A stretch of DNA of 6,633 bases from an uncultured Eubacteriales bacterium. GTDB taxonomy: Bacteria > Bacillota > Clostridia > Lachnospirales > CAG-274. This document shows, one piece after another, positions 1 to 4,706 of the stretch. Position numbers and translations under genes: made by a program. The stretch is from assembly GCA_902495025.1 (NCBI GenBank), contig CABUWB010000103.1, forward strand, positions 1 to 6,633. The letters are read 5' to 3'. The notes beneath the pieces were generated by a model, which saw only the letters and a list, made by a program, of their open reading frames with translations, was not told the origin of the DNA and ran no database searches. Each line of letters opens with the position of its first letter. Positions within the stretch are counted from its first letter, which is position 1.

Positions 1-30
1 CCGAATGTAGAACAAACCACAATGGTTGAC

Positions 31-49
31 GGGCGGCAGGTTGCCGCCC
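31..49. repeat. GC-rich perfect palindrome, interspersed-repeat-like
   Basis: An 8-bp perfect stem (GGGCGGCA / TGCCGCCC) closes on a 3-base loop in an otherwise AT-rich spacer. A smaller palindrome (AACCA-CAA-TGGTT, 15-27) lies beside it. It is downstream of the AI-2E-family gene at 163-1290 but has no T-tract on either side, so it is not a standard intrinsic terminator. Read on the minus strand it follows GTAGGGGCGG, which resembles the GTAGAAGGGGCG at the right edge of the window, so it is probably the core of a dispersed intergenic repeat. Its function is unknown. Confidence 0.55.
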
Positions 50-102
50 CTACGGTAAATCCATACGTTATTGATTTGAATGTTAGGCTGTTAATATTAC
101 TG

Positions 103-119
103 CGATAAACTCTAATTTA
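103..119 (-). repeat. 17-bp repeat, left copy (inverted relative to the right-edge copy)
   Basis: On the minus strand this reads TAAATTAGAGTTTATCG, identical to 6601-6617 on the plus strand. It lies 43 bases beyond the stop codon of the AI-2E-family gene and is followed, in its own orientation, by the GGGGCGG palindrome at 31-49. The rest of the 1-162 spacer shows no convincing gene or terminator. Confidence 0.6.
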
Positions 120-162
120 ATTAATAATAAAACAGGGCTAGCACAAAATTAGGGCGCAGCTC

Positions 163-1290
163 CTATTTTTTTGTTTTTCTTTCACATATTCTTACTGTGG
201 CGGCTTTAACGGCGGCGACAGCGGGTACGGCAAATACCATTCCCCAGATGCCGAACAGCTTACCGCCTGCGGTAAGTGCGGCAATAACGGTAAAGGGGCT
301 TACCTCAACCCTCTTGCCTACAACCTTTGGCACAATATAAACCGAGTCTATCTGCTGCAAAATAATTACGGCGGCGCTGCCATAGAGTATTTTTGCATAA
401 TCACCGCTTAGCAGTGCCGAAAGTATTGTAAGCAGCAGCCCAGTAACCGAGCCAAGATACGGCACAAGGTTGGAAAAGCCTGAAAGTATGCCTATTGCAG
501 GCGCAAACGGTATGCCTGTAAGCCACAGTGCAGCACTTAAAAGCACCGACATTATAAGTCCGTCCGTAAGCTGACCCATTATATAGCCCGACAGTACGGC
601 ATCAATATCGCAGGCAGCATTTTTCAGCGTATTATACAGCCTTTCGGGCAGTATAAGGCGCATAAGCTCCTTAAATCTGCTGAAAGGCGCTTCCTCCATA
701 AGCAGATAAAACGCCATAACCATACCCAGCAGAAAGTTTAATATACAGCTTACAGCAAGCCTTACGCCGTTGCCGCCATGCCGCACAAGAGAGGTGCTTT
801 TTAATAAAAAATCGTCAATATATGGCAGCAGCAAATTTTCAAGCCCCATACTTTTTATAAGCCGAACAAGGCTTGAATAGGCGCTTGCAAGCTTTGCCGA
901 AAAAAGCAGGGTGCATACAGATATACCTTCTGTAAAGCTGCCGCCGCCCATGGCCCTCAGCCTTAAAACCACAGCCGTAATAAAAATAACGGGCGGCAGT
1001 ATTATAAGAGCAAATACAATAATGCAGGCGGCACGTCGGCTTTTGGTTTTTGCCTTTATAAAGGCGGCTGGCGGTTTAAGCACATAATAAGCGGCAAGGG
1101 CGGTTATAATAGGTGCAAATATGCCTGCAAGCCGCTTTATGATACGGCAAAATCCGTCCGCTATGCCCGATACGTTTATAAGCGTGTATGCGCACATATC
1201 TATAACAAGCTTTACAATATAAATCATTATAAAGGTAACAACAACGTAAAAGCAGATTTTAAACCAGTTTCTGTCCCATGGAAACCTCAT
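163..1290 (-). CDS. AI-2E/PerM-family membrane transporter
   Basis: This is a 375-residue polytopic inner-membrane protein of the AI-2E transporter family (the YtvI/PerM/TqsA superfamily). Members are thought to move small solutes or signals, but the substrate cannot be told here. Hydrophobic segments lie near residues 12-34, 55-77, 88-110, 183-200, 242-262, 263-292, 304-320 and 338-365. Family hallmarks are the early GIFAPIITALAAYYVLKPP stretch, GYIMGQLTDG near 235-244, the Gly/Pro-rich TGIPFAPAIGILSGFSNLVP near 258-277, and the C-terminal Gly-rich GGKLFGIWGMVFAVP block. Length is typical of the family. The ATG at 1290 is preferred over an upstream GTG (1305) because GAGGT sits 6 bases before it. 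A terminator separates it from the upstream ACT gene, so it probably has its own weak promoter in the AT-rich gap at 1291-1331, or depends on readthrough. No convincing promoter was fixed there. Confidence 0.88.
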   Translation of the reverse strand: MRFPWDRNWFKICFYVVVTFIMIYIVKLVIDMCAYTLINVSGIADGFCRIIKRLAGIFAPIITALAAYYVLKPPAAFIKAKTKSRRAACIIVFALIILPPVIFITAVVLRLRAMGGGSFTEGISVCTLLFSAKLASAYSSLVRLIKSMGLENLLLPYIDDFLLKSTSLVRHGGNGVRLAVSCILNFLLGMVMAFYLLMEEAPFSRFKELMRLILPERLYNTLKNAACDIDAVLSGYIMGQLTDGLIMSVLLSAALWLTGIPFAPAIGILSGFSNLVPYLGSVTGLLLTILSALLSGDYAKILYGSAAVIILQQIDSVYIVPKVVGKRVEVSPFTVIAALTAGGKLFGIWGMVFAVPAVAAVKAATVRICERKTKK

Positions 1291-1296
1291 ATTTTT

Positions 1297-1301
1297 ACCT
1301 C
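1297..1301 (-). promoter_or_regulatory. Ribosome binding site fixing the ATG start of the AI-2E-family gene
   Basis: GAGGT on the minus strand lies 6 bases upstream of the ATG at 1290. An in-frame GTG at 1305 would place this site inside the coding region and has no Shine-Dalgarno sequence of its own, so the shorter start is chosen. Confidence 0.7.
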
Positions 1302-1331
1302 GCACTTTTTATATTATTTTGTGCCGAAAGC

Positions 1332-1362
1332 AAAAAAATAACCGCCGTTTGACACAGCGGTT
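1332..1362 (-). terminator. Intrinsic terminator of the HIT-ACT unit
   Basis: On the minus strand, just after the ACT gene stop, AACCGCTGT pairs with ACGGCGGTT (9 bp including one U-G pair) around a 5-base loop, GTCAA, and is followed by ATTTTTTT. This is a standard rho-independent terminator. It ends the leftward HIT-ACT transcript 42 bases before the AI-2E gene start, so that gene is probably a separate unit or is expressed by partial readthrough. Confidence 0.9.
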
Positions 1363-1373
1363 AAATTTATCTG

Positions 1374-1739
1374 TTATTCTGTTTTATATCCGTTGTTTTT
1401 AAGCAGTAATACTGCCTTATCAAAGTTGTGCGCCTTTGTAAGCACATAGTCGGTGTTATAGGTGGACACCACAAAAATACCTATTTTATTTTCGGCAAGT
1501 ATTTTGGAAATATCCGCAATTATGCCTATAAGGGAAAAATCCAGCGTGCCCTCTATGCGAAAGCACCGCCAGCCGTCCTCACGCTCTACATAAGCTGTGG
1601 GGGCATTTTCGCTTTTGCATACAAGTGAAATTTCCTCGTCAGTTATGGCGGCAAAGGTATACTCCCTGCTTAAATCAATATCGGTTGTGCTTTTTACCTT
1701 TAGTACGGAAAAGCCGCCGTCAATAATTTTTATCTTCAT
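1374..1739 (-). CDS. Small ACT-domain protein
   Basis: This is a 121-residue cytoplasmic protein. The C-terminal half (about 62-119), beginning IEGTLDFSLIGIIADISKILAENKIGIFVVSTY, is a clear ACT-like fold: the Gly-xx-Ala-xx-Ser helix is followed by a beta strand with the Ser-Thr-Tyr-x-Thr-Asp pattern common in stand-alone double-ACT proteins (the COG3603-like group). ACT domains bind amino acids or other small ligands. The ligand and partner are not evident, and there is no catalytic domain. The N-terminal half (KIIDGGFSVLKV, then FAAITDEEISLVC) fits the first, diverged ACT-like module of that family. The ATG at 1739 is chosen over an upstream TTG (1754) that would overlap the HIT gene. The ATG is one base after the HIT stop codon and lacks a strong Shine-Dalgarno sequence, which suggests translational coupling. 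A terminator follows directly. Confidence 0.82.
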   Translation of the reverse strand: MKIKIIDGGFSVLKVKSTTDIDLSREYTFAAITDEEISLVCKSENAPTAYVEREDGWRCFRIEGTLDFSLIGIIADISKILAENKIGIFVVSTYNTDYVLTKAHNFDKAVLLLKNNGYKTE

Positions 1740-1740
1740 A

Positions 1741-2148
1741 TTACAGCTGTGCAATTATTGCATCTCTTATTTCGGCAAACTTTTCGTCACTGAGGGCTGA
1801 ACCCTCCTTATTGAGCTGTACGCCGTCGCCTGTAAAGCGTGGTACTATATGTACATGGTAGTGGCTTACGCTTTGACCTGCGGCAGCGCCGTTGTTCTGT
1901 ATAATATTTATACCGTCGGCATTAACAGCTTTTTTAACTGCAGCAGCAACCTTTTTTGCCACCTTATGCGCCTGTGCGGCAAGCTCCTCGTCAAGCTCAA
2001 AAAGGTCTGCCGCATGGCTTTTTGGCAGTACAAGACAATGCCCGGGGTTTGCAGGCGCAATGTCAAGTATTACTCTGAAAGCGTCATTTTCAAATACGGT
2101 GTTTGAGGGTATCTCTCCGTTAGCAATTTTACAAAAAATACAGTCCAT
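1741..2148 (-). CDS. HIT-family (histidine triad) nucleotide-binding hydrolase
   Basis: This 135-residue cytoplasmic protein belongs to the histidine-triad family (Hint/HinT-like), whose members hydrolyse nucleoside phosphoramidates or dinucleoside polyphosphates. The triad is HYHVHIVPR at residues 96-104. H98, the middle histidine, is the expected nucleophile. The N-terminal CIFCKIANGEIPS (residues 3-15), the PGHCLVLPKSH block (35-45) and the NNGAAAGQSVSHYH phosphate-binding loop are all canonical. Cys3 and Cys6 may take part in a zinc site seen in some relatives; this is inference. Length is full for the family. The start is secure: GGAGG lies 7 bases before the ATG. The gene is first in a two-gene leftward unit with the ACT protein. 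A strong promoter lies at 2405-2433, with the palindromic 224-bp element lying between promoter and gene. Its in vivo substrate is unknown. Confidence 0.95.
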   Translation of the reverse strand: MDCIFCKIANGEIPSNTVFENDAFRVILDIAPANPGHCLVLPKSHAADLFELDEELAAQAHKVAKKVAAAVKKAVNADGINIIQNNGAAAGQSVSHYHVHIVPRFTGDGVQLNKEGSALSDEKFAEIRDAIIAQL

Positions 2149-2173
2149 TTTAAAACCTCCAAATTTTTTTTTA

Positions 2174-2190
2174 GGAAACGCTGATTAATT
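2174..2190 (+). repeat. Left terminal inverted repeat of the palindromic element
   Basis: GGAAACGCTGATTAATT is a perfect 17-bp inverted match to 2381-2397. Its outer end is 13 bases from the GGAGG of the HIT gene (2156-2160), separated from it by an A/T run. Confidence 0.9.
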
Positions 2191-2253
2191 CACTAAAACA
2201 GGTTTGAGATAAAATTTTCCAGACCAATGAAAATAACCGCAGGCGCAGTACGG

Positions 2254-2317
2254 TTTCAAAATTATACGATAATTTTGAAAGTCCACAGGACTTCAAATTT
2301 TACTTGTAAAATTTGAA
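2254..2317. repeat. Nested hairpins at the core of the palindromic element
   Basis: There are three adjoining perfect palindromes. The first is TTTCAAAATTAT-ACG-ATAATTTTGAAA (2254-2280, 12-bp stem). The second is AAGTCC-ACA-GGACTT (2279-2293, 6-bp stem). The third is TTCAAATTTTAC-TT-GTAAAATTTGAA (2292-2317, 12-bp stem). The two outer hairpins differ in sequence but are equivalent in position about the centre. The element can therefore fold either as one long snap-back stem or as a closed multi-branched structure. Confidence 0.85.
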
Positions 2318-2380
2318 CCTTGCTGCGTCAAGGGGATTTGAAGCAGGTATGGGAAATTTTAGCCAAAACTGTAAAAGATT

Positions 2381-2397
2381 AATTAATCAGCGTTTCC
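2381..2397 (-). repeat. Right terminal inverted repeat of the palindromic element
   Basis: This is the exact reverse complement of 2174-2190. Its outer end lies 7 bases from the -10 box of the leftward HIT promoter, so predicted transcription starts at or next to the element's edge. Confidence 0.9.
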
Positions 2398-2404
2398 TTG
2401 AACT

Positions 2405-2433
2405 ATTATACAGCAAAATTAACAAAAAAACAA
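2405..2433 (-). promoter_or_regulatory. Predicted sigma-A promoter for the HIT-ACT unit
   Basis: On the minus strand, TTGTTT (2428-2433) and a perfect TATAAT (2405-2410) are separated by 17 bases. The expected start is near 2398, at the right boundary of the palindromic element, giving a leader of about 250 bases before the HIT ATG. No better leftward promoter was found between the element and the gene. The assignment is by consensus match only. Confidence 0.68.
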
Positions 2434-2459
2434 TTTAAGAAAACTTAATAAATTACGCC

Positions 2460-2488
2460 TTGCTTTTTTGATAAAATTGCACTATAAT
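2460..2488 (+). promoter_or_regulatory. Predicted sigma-A promoter for the marR-ABC operon
   Basis: TTGCTT (2460-2465) and a perfect TATAAT (2483-2488) are separated by exactly 17 bases, with the start expected near 2495. It is divergent from the HIT promoter, with 26 bp between the two -35 boxes. A tandem palindrome overlaps the start site and suggests repression by the regulator encoded next. Confidence 0.82.
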
Positions 2489-2519
2489 TGTTAGTAAGCA
2501 AACTGTTAGAAAGCTAACA
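2489..2519. promoter_or_regulatory. Tandem palindromic operator, likely bound by the MarR-family regulator
   Basis: Two abutting 15-bp copies, TGTTAGTAAGCAAAC (2489-2503) and TGTTAGAAAGCTAAC (2504-2518), differ at only two positions. The second forms a perfect inverted repeat TGTTAG-AAAG-CTAACA (2504-2519); the first is an imperfect version. The array begins directly after the -10 box and covers the expected start site. A protein bound here would block transcription. TTAG/CTAA half-sites fit MarR-family operators, and self-repression is usual for this family. Binding by this particular protein is inference. Confidence 0.75.
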
Positions 2520-2522
2520 AAT

Positions 2523-2530
2523 GAGGTGAT
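2523..2530 (+). promoter_or_regulatory. Ribosome binding site supporting the TTG start of the MarR gene
   Basis: GAGGTGAT is a near-complete match to the 16S anti-Shine-Dalgarno complement. Its GAGG core ends 7 bases before the TTG at 2534. No ATG at a suitable distance competes, so the rare start codon is accepted. Confidence 0.8.
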
Positions 2531-2533
2531 ATA

Positions 2534-2980
2534 TTGAAAATTGATGAACATTTCGGACGGTTGGTGGGTATGCTGTCCAACGAGATTAAAAGGAGCTTTA
2601 ACGAAACACCCGAAAGTGGTGATGTTACCCAAAAACAGCGCAGAATACTGCACTTTATAATTGCACGCTCGGAGCATAACGGCGTTGTGTTTCAGCGTGA
2701 TGTGGAGCATGAGTTTAACCTGCGCCGCTCAACCACAAGCACCCTGCTTGCGGGTATGGAAAAGGCAGGTGTTATACGCAGGGAGTCCGTCAGCTATGAC
2801 GCACGTTTAAGGCGTATTGTTGTTACCCAAAAGGGAGAGGCTATAAAGGAGATTGTAAATGAGGACTGCAACAGGCTTGAAAAAAGGCTGCGTGAGGGCA
2901 TATCCGAACAGGATTTGCTTGTGTGTGCCTCTGTGCTTGAAAAAATGATAGCAAATTTAAGGGAGGATAAAAATGATTAA
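2534..2980 (+). CDS. MarR-family winged-helix transcriptional regulator
   Basis: This 148-residue cytoplasmic DNA-binding protein is probably a dimeric repressor. The N- and C-terminal helices (about 1-22 and 104-145) would form the dimer interface. The winged helix-turn-helix spans about 34-100: QKQRRILHFII, then the recognition region FNLRRSTTSTLLAGMEKAGVI (61-81), and the wing with the family's Asp-x-Arg signature (SYDARLRRIVVTQKGE, D89 and R91). Length is normal. It starts with TTG behind a strong ribosome binding site, which may keep repressor levels low. It is the first gene of an operon with two ABC exporter subunits. Its stop overlaps the next ATG by 8 bases, so translation is probably coupled. 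The natural reading is a ligand-sensing repressor that controls its own operon through the tandem operator at 2489-2519. The inducer is unknown. Confidence 0.93.
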   Translation: MKIDEHFGRLVGMLSNEIKRSFNETPESGDVTQKQRRILHFIIARSEHNGVVFQRDVEHEFNLRRSTTSTLLAGMEKAGVIRRESVSYDARLRRIVVTQKGEAIKEIVNEDCNRLEKRLREGISEQDLLVCASVLEKMIANLREDKND

Positions 2981-4706
2981 AACCCTTTCAAAATGCGTAA
3001 GGGAGTATAAGCTGCCCTCAATATTATCGGCGGTGTTTGTAACCTTTGAGGTAATACTGGAGGTACTTATGCCATACCTTATGGCGAAAATTATTGATGT
3101 AGGTATGCAAAGCGGCGACATTCCATATACCGTTGTTGTAAGTTTAATTACAATAGTTGTTGCCTTTGTATCGCTTAACTGCGGTGCTGCCTCGGGCAGG
3201 TTTGCAGCGGAGGCATCCTCGGGCTTTGCAAAAAATTTAAGGCATGACGCCTTTTATAAAATACAGGATTTTTCCTTTGAAAATATCGACAGGTTTTCAA
3301 CCTCCAGCCTTGTAACAAGGCTTACAACTGATATTACAAATATTCAGATGGCATATCAGATGTTAATAAGGGTGTTTGTAAGGTCACCTATTATGCTTAT
3401 ATTTGCCCTTGTTATGGCAATTAAGGTAAATGCAAGGCTTTCGGTAATATTTGCGGTAACTATACCGCTGCTTTTTATTGTGCTTTTTCTTATAGTAATA
3501 CGTGCTTTTCCACATTTTCAAAATGTGTTCAGAAAGTATGACCGTCTTAACTGCGTTGTACAGGAAAACGTCAATGCGGTGCGAGTTGTAAAGTCCTATG
3601 TAAGGGCAGAGCATGAGATTGATAAATTTCATGATGTTTCAAAGCAGGTGTACGAAAGATTTAAGGCGGCTGAAAAAATAGTTATGCTTAATGCACCTGT
3701 AATGCAGTCGGTAATGTACGGCAGTATGATTATTTTAAGTCTGCTTGGCGGTAAGTATATAGTTTACGGACAAATGCAGGCAGGCGAGCTTACAAGCCTT
3801 ATAATGTATACGCTTATGGTGATTTCGTCGCTTATGGGTCTTTCAATGGTGTTTGTTATGATGCTTATGGCACGTACGGGCGCAGGCAGACTAGCAGAGG
3901 TGCTTAGTGAAAAGCCTACAATGACTTCGACCGAAAATGCTGTTACAACCGTTGCTGACGGCAGCATTGAGTTTGACAACGTGTACTTTGGCTATAGCGA
4001 TGATGAAAGCAAGGACGTAATTGTAAATGTCAGCCTTAAAATAAACAGCGGTGAAACCATAGGCATTATCGGCGGTACGGGCAGTTCCAAATCAACGCTG
4101 GTGCAGCTTATACCAAGGCTTTACGATGTTAAAAAGGGCTGCGTTAAGGTAGGCGGCAGGGACGTAAGGGAATATGACCTTGAAGCTCTGCGTGACCAGG
4201 TAGCCATGGTACTGCAGAAAAACGTGCTTTTCAGCGGTACAATTGCCGAAAATATACGCTGGGGCAATAAAAATGCAACTGATGCAGAGGTTGAGCGTGT
4301 ATGTAAGCTTGCACAGGCTGACGGCTTTATAAAAGAATTTCCAGACAAATATAATACAAAGCTCGACCAGGGCGGTACAAATGTATCGGGCGGACAAAAG
4401 CAAAGACTTTGTATAGCAAGGGCGCTTTTAAAAAAGCCTAAAATACTTATACTTGACGACTCTACCTCGGCTGTGGATACCAAAACCGACAGCCTTATCC
4501 GCAAGGCATTCAGGGAGGAAATACCAAATACTACCAAGCTGATTATTGCGCAGAGAATAAGCTCGGTTGAGGACGCCGATAAGATAATAGTGCTTGACGG
4601 CGGTGAGATAGTGGGCTTTGGCACACCTAAGGAGCTGCTTGCAAGCAATAAAATTTATCAGGAGGTATACTATTCACAGATGAAGGGAGTTGAGGACAAT
4701 GCGTAA
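2973..4706 (+). CDS. ABC exporter half-transporter, degenerate-site subunit
   Basis: This 577-residue type IV (MdlB/multidrug-type) half-transporter has a six-helix membrane domain at about 15-305 and a nucleotide-binding domain at about 331-570. Visible motifs are A-loop Tyr341, Walker A GGTGSSKST at 367-375 (Ser372 where Gly is usual), Q-loop Gln415, signature VSGGQ at 471-475, and Walker B ILILDD ending D495-D496. Asp496 replaces the catalytic Glu, and IIAQR puts Gln527 in place of the switch His. Its own ATP site is therefore predicted to bind but hardly hydrolyse ATP, while its good signature completes the partner's active site. This matches the TM287/LmrC-type half of heterodimeric exporters. 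The start has GGGAGG 6 bases upstream and overlaps the marR stop by 8 bases. The stop overlaps the partner gene by 8 bases. Substrate is unknown; export of drugs, peptides or lipids is possible. Confidence 0.95.
   Translation: MIKTLSKCVREYKLPSILSAVFVTFEVILEVLMPYLMAKIIDVGMQSGDIPYTVVVSLITIVVAFVSLNCGAASGRFAAEASSGFAKNLRHDAFYKIQDFSFENIDRFSTSSLVTRLTTDITNIQMAYQMLIRVFVRSPIMLIFALVMAIKVNARLSVIFAVTIPLLFIVLFLIVIRAFPHFQNVFRKYDRLNCVVQENVNAVRVVKSYVRAEHEIDKFHDVSKQVYERFKAAEKIVMLNAPVMQSVMYGSMIILSLLGGKYIVYGQMQAGELTSLIMYTLMVISSLMGLSMVFVMMLMARTGAGRLAEVLSEKPTMTSTENAVTTVADGSIEFDNVYFGYSDDESKDVIVNVSLKINSGETIGIIGGTGSSKSTLVQLIPRLYDVKKGCVKVGGRDVREYDLEALRDQVAMVLQKNVLFSGTIAENIRWGNKNATDAEVERVCKLAQADGFIKEFPDKYNTKLDQGGTNVSGGQKQRLCIARALLKKPKILILDDSTSAVDTKTDSLIRKAFREEIPNTTKLIIAQRISSVEDADKIIVLDGGEIVGFGTPKELLASNKIYQEVYYSQMKGVEDNA
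4685..4689 (+). promoter_or_regulatory. Ribosome binding site fixing the ATG start of the second ABC gene
   Basis: GGGAG lies 9 bases before the ATG at 4699. A TTG at 4690 is in frame but immediately abuts this site, and the GAGG at 4692-4695 is too close to the ATG, so 4699 is the most plausible start. Confidence 0.6.

Larger units (their letters stand above)
2174..2397. mobile_element. 224-bp palindromic MITE-like element with 17-bp terminal inverted repeats
   Basis: The element starts with GGAAACGCTGATTAATT and ends with its exact reverse complement, and A/T flanking bases extend the match to 18 bp. Inside, the two halves are imperfect mirror images of each other: ACAGGTTTGAGATAAAATTT on the left resembles the complement of the right arm, and CGCAGTACGG (left) matches the right arm's complement CGCAGCAAGG at 8 of 10 bases. 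The symmetry centre is AAGTCC-ACA-GGACTT at 2279-2293, which coincides with the midpoint. There is no open reading frame of note and no transposase, so it could only move with a transposase supplied in trans. No clear target-site duplication was seen (left flank TTA, right flank TTG). The alternative is a REP/RUP-like palindromic repeat or a structured RNA. The family name is not recognised. Confidence 0.72.

Noticed and set aside
31..49. GC-rich hairpin as the terminator of the AI-2E-family gene
   Set aside because: No T-run follows the stem on either strand, and it lies more than 110 bases past the stop codon.
163..1290. Quorum-sensing role for the AI-2E-family protein
   Set aside because: The family name is historical and covers many unrelated transport roles. 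No luxS or lsr genes are nearby, so only a general transporter call is made.
1740..1754. TTG start extending the ACT protein by five residues
   Set aside because: It would overlap the HIT gene without a ribosome binding site, and the extra residues MHSCN do not fit the family's usual N-terminus, whereas the ATG at 1739 does.
1892..2188. 98-residue plus-strand frame opposite the HIT gene
   Set aside because: It is antisense to a full, canonical HIT protein, and its Ala/Ser-rich translation comes from the complement of Ala/Lys codons.
2174..2397. Palindromic element as a known riboswitch or T-box
   Set aside because: I see no T-box motif, no known aptamer core and no terminator/antiterminator pair. 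The end-to-end symmetry fits a transposon-like repeat better.
2453..2710. 85-residue minus-strand frame covering the marR promoter and gene start
   Set aside because: It would run through the promoter, operator and start of a clear MarR gene. It has no ribosome binding site and no recognisable domain.
4121..4648. 175-residue open frame on the minus strand within the first ABC gene
   Set aside because: It is antisense to a strongly conserved nucleotide-binding domain, has a low-complexity Ser-rich translation, and shows no ribosome binding site or known family.
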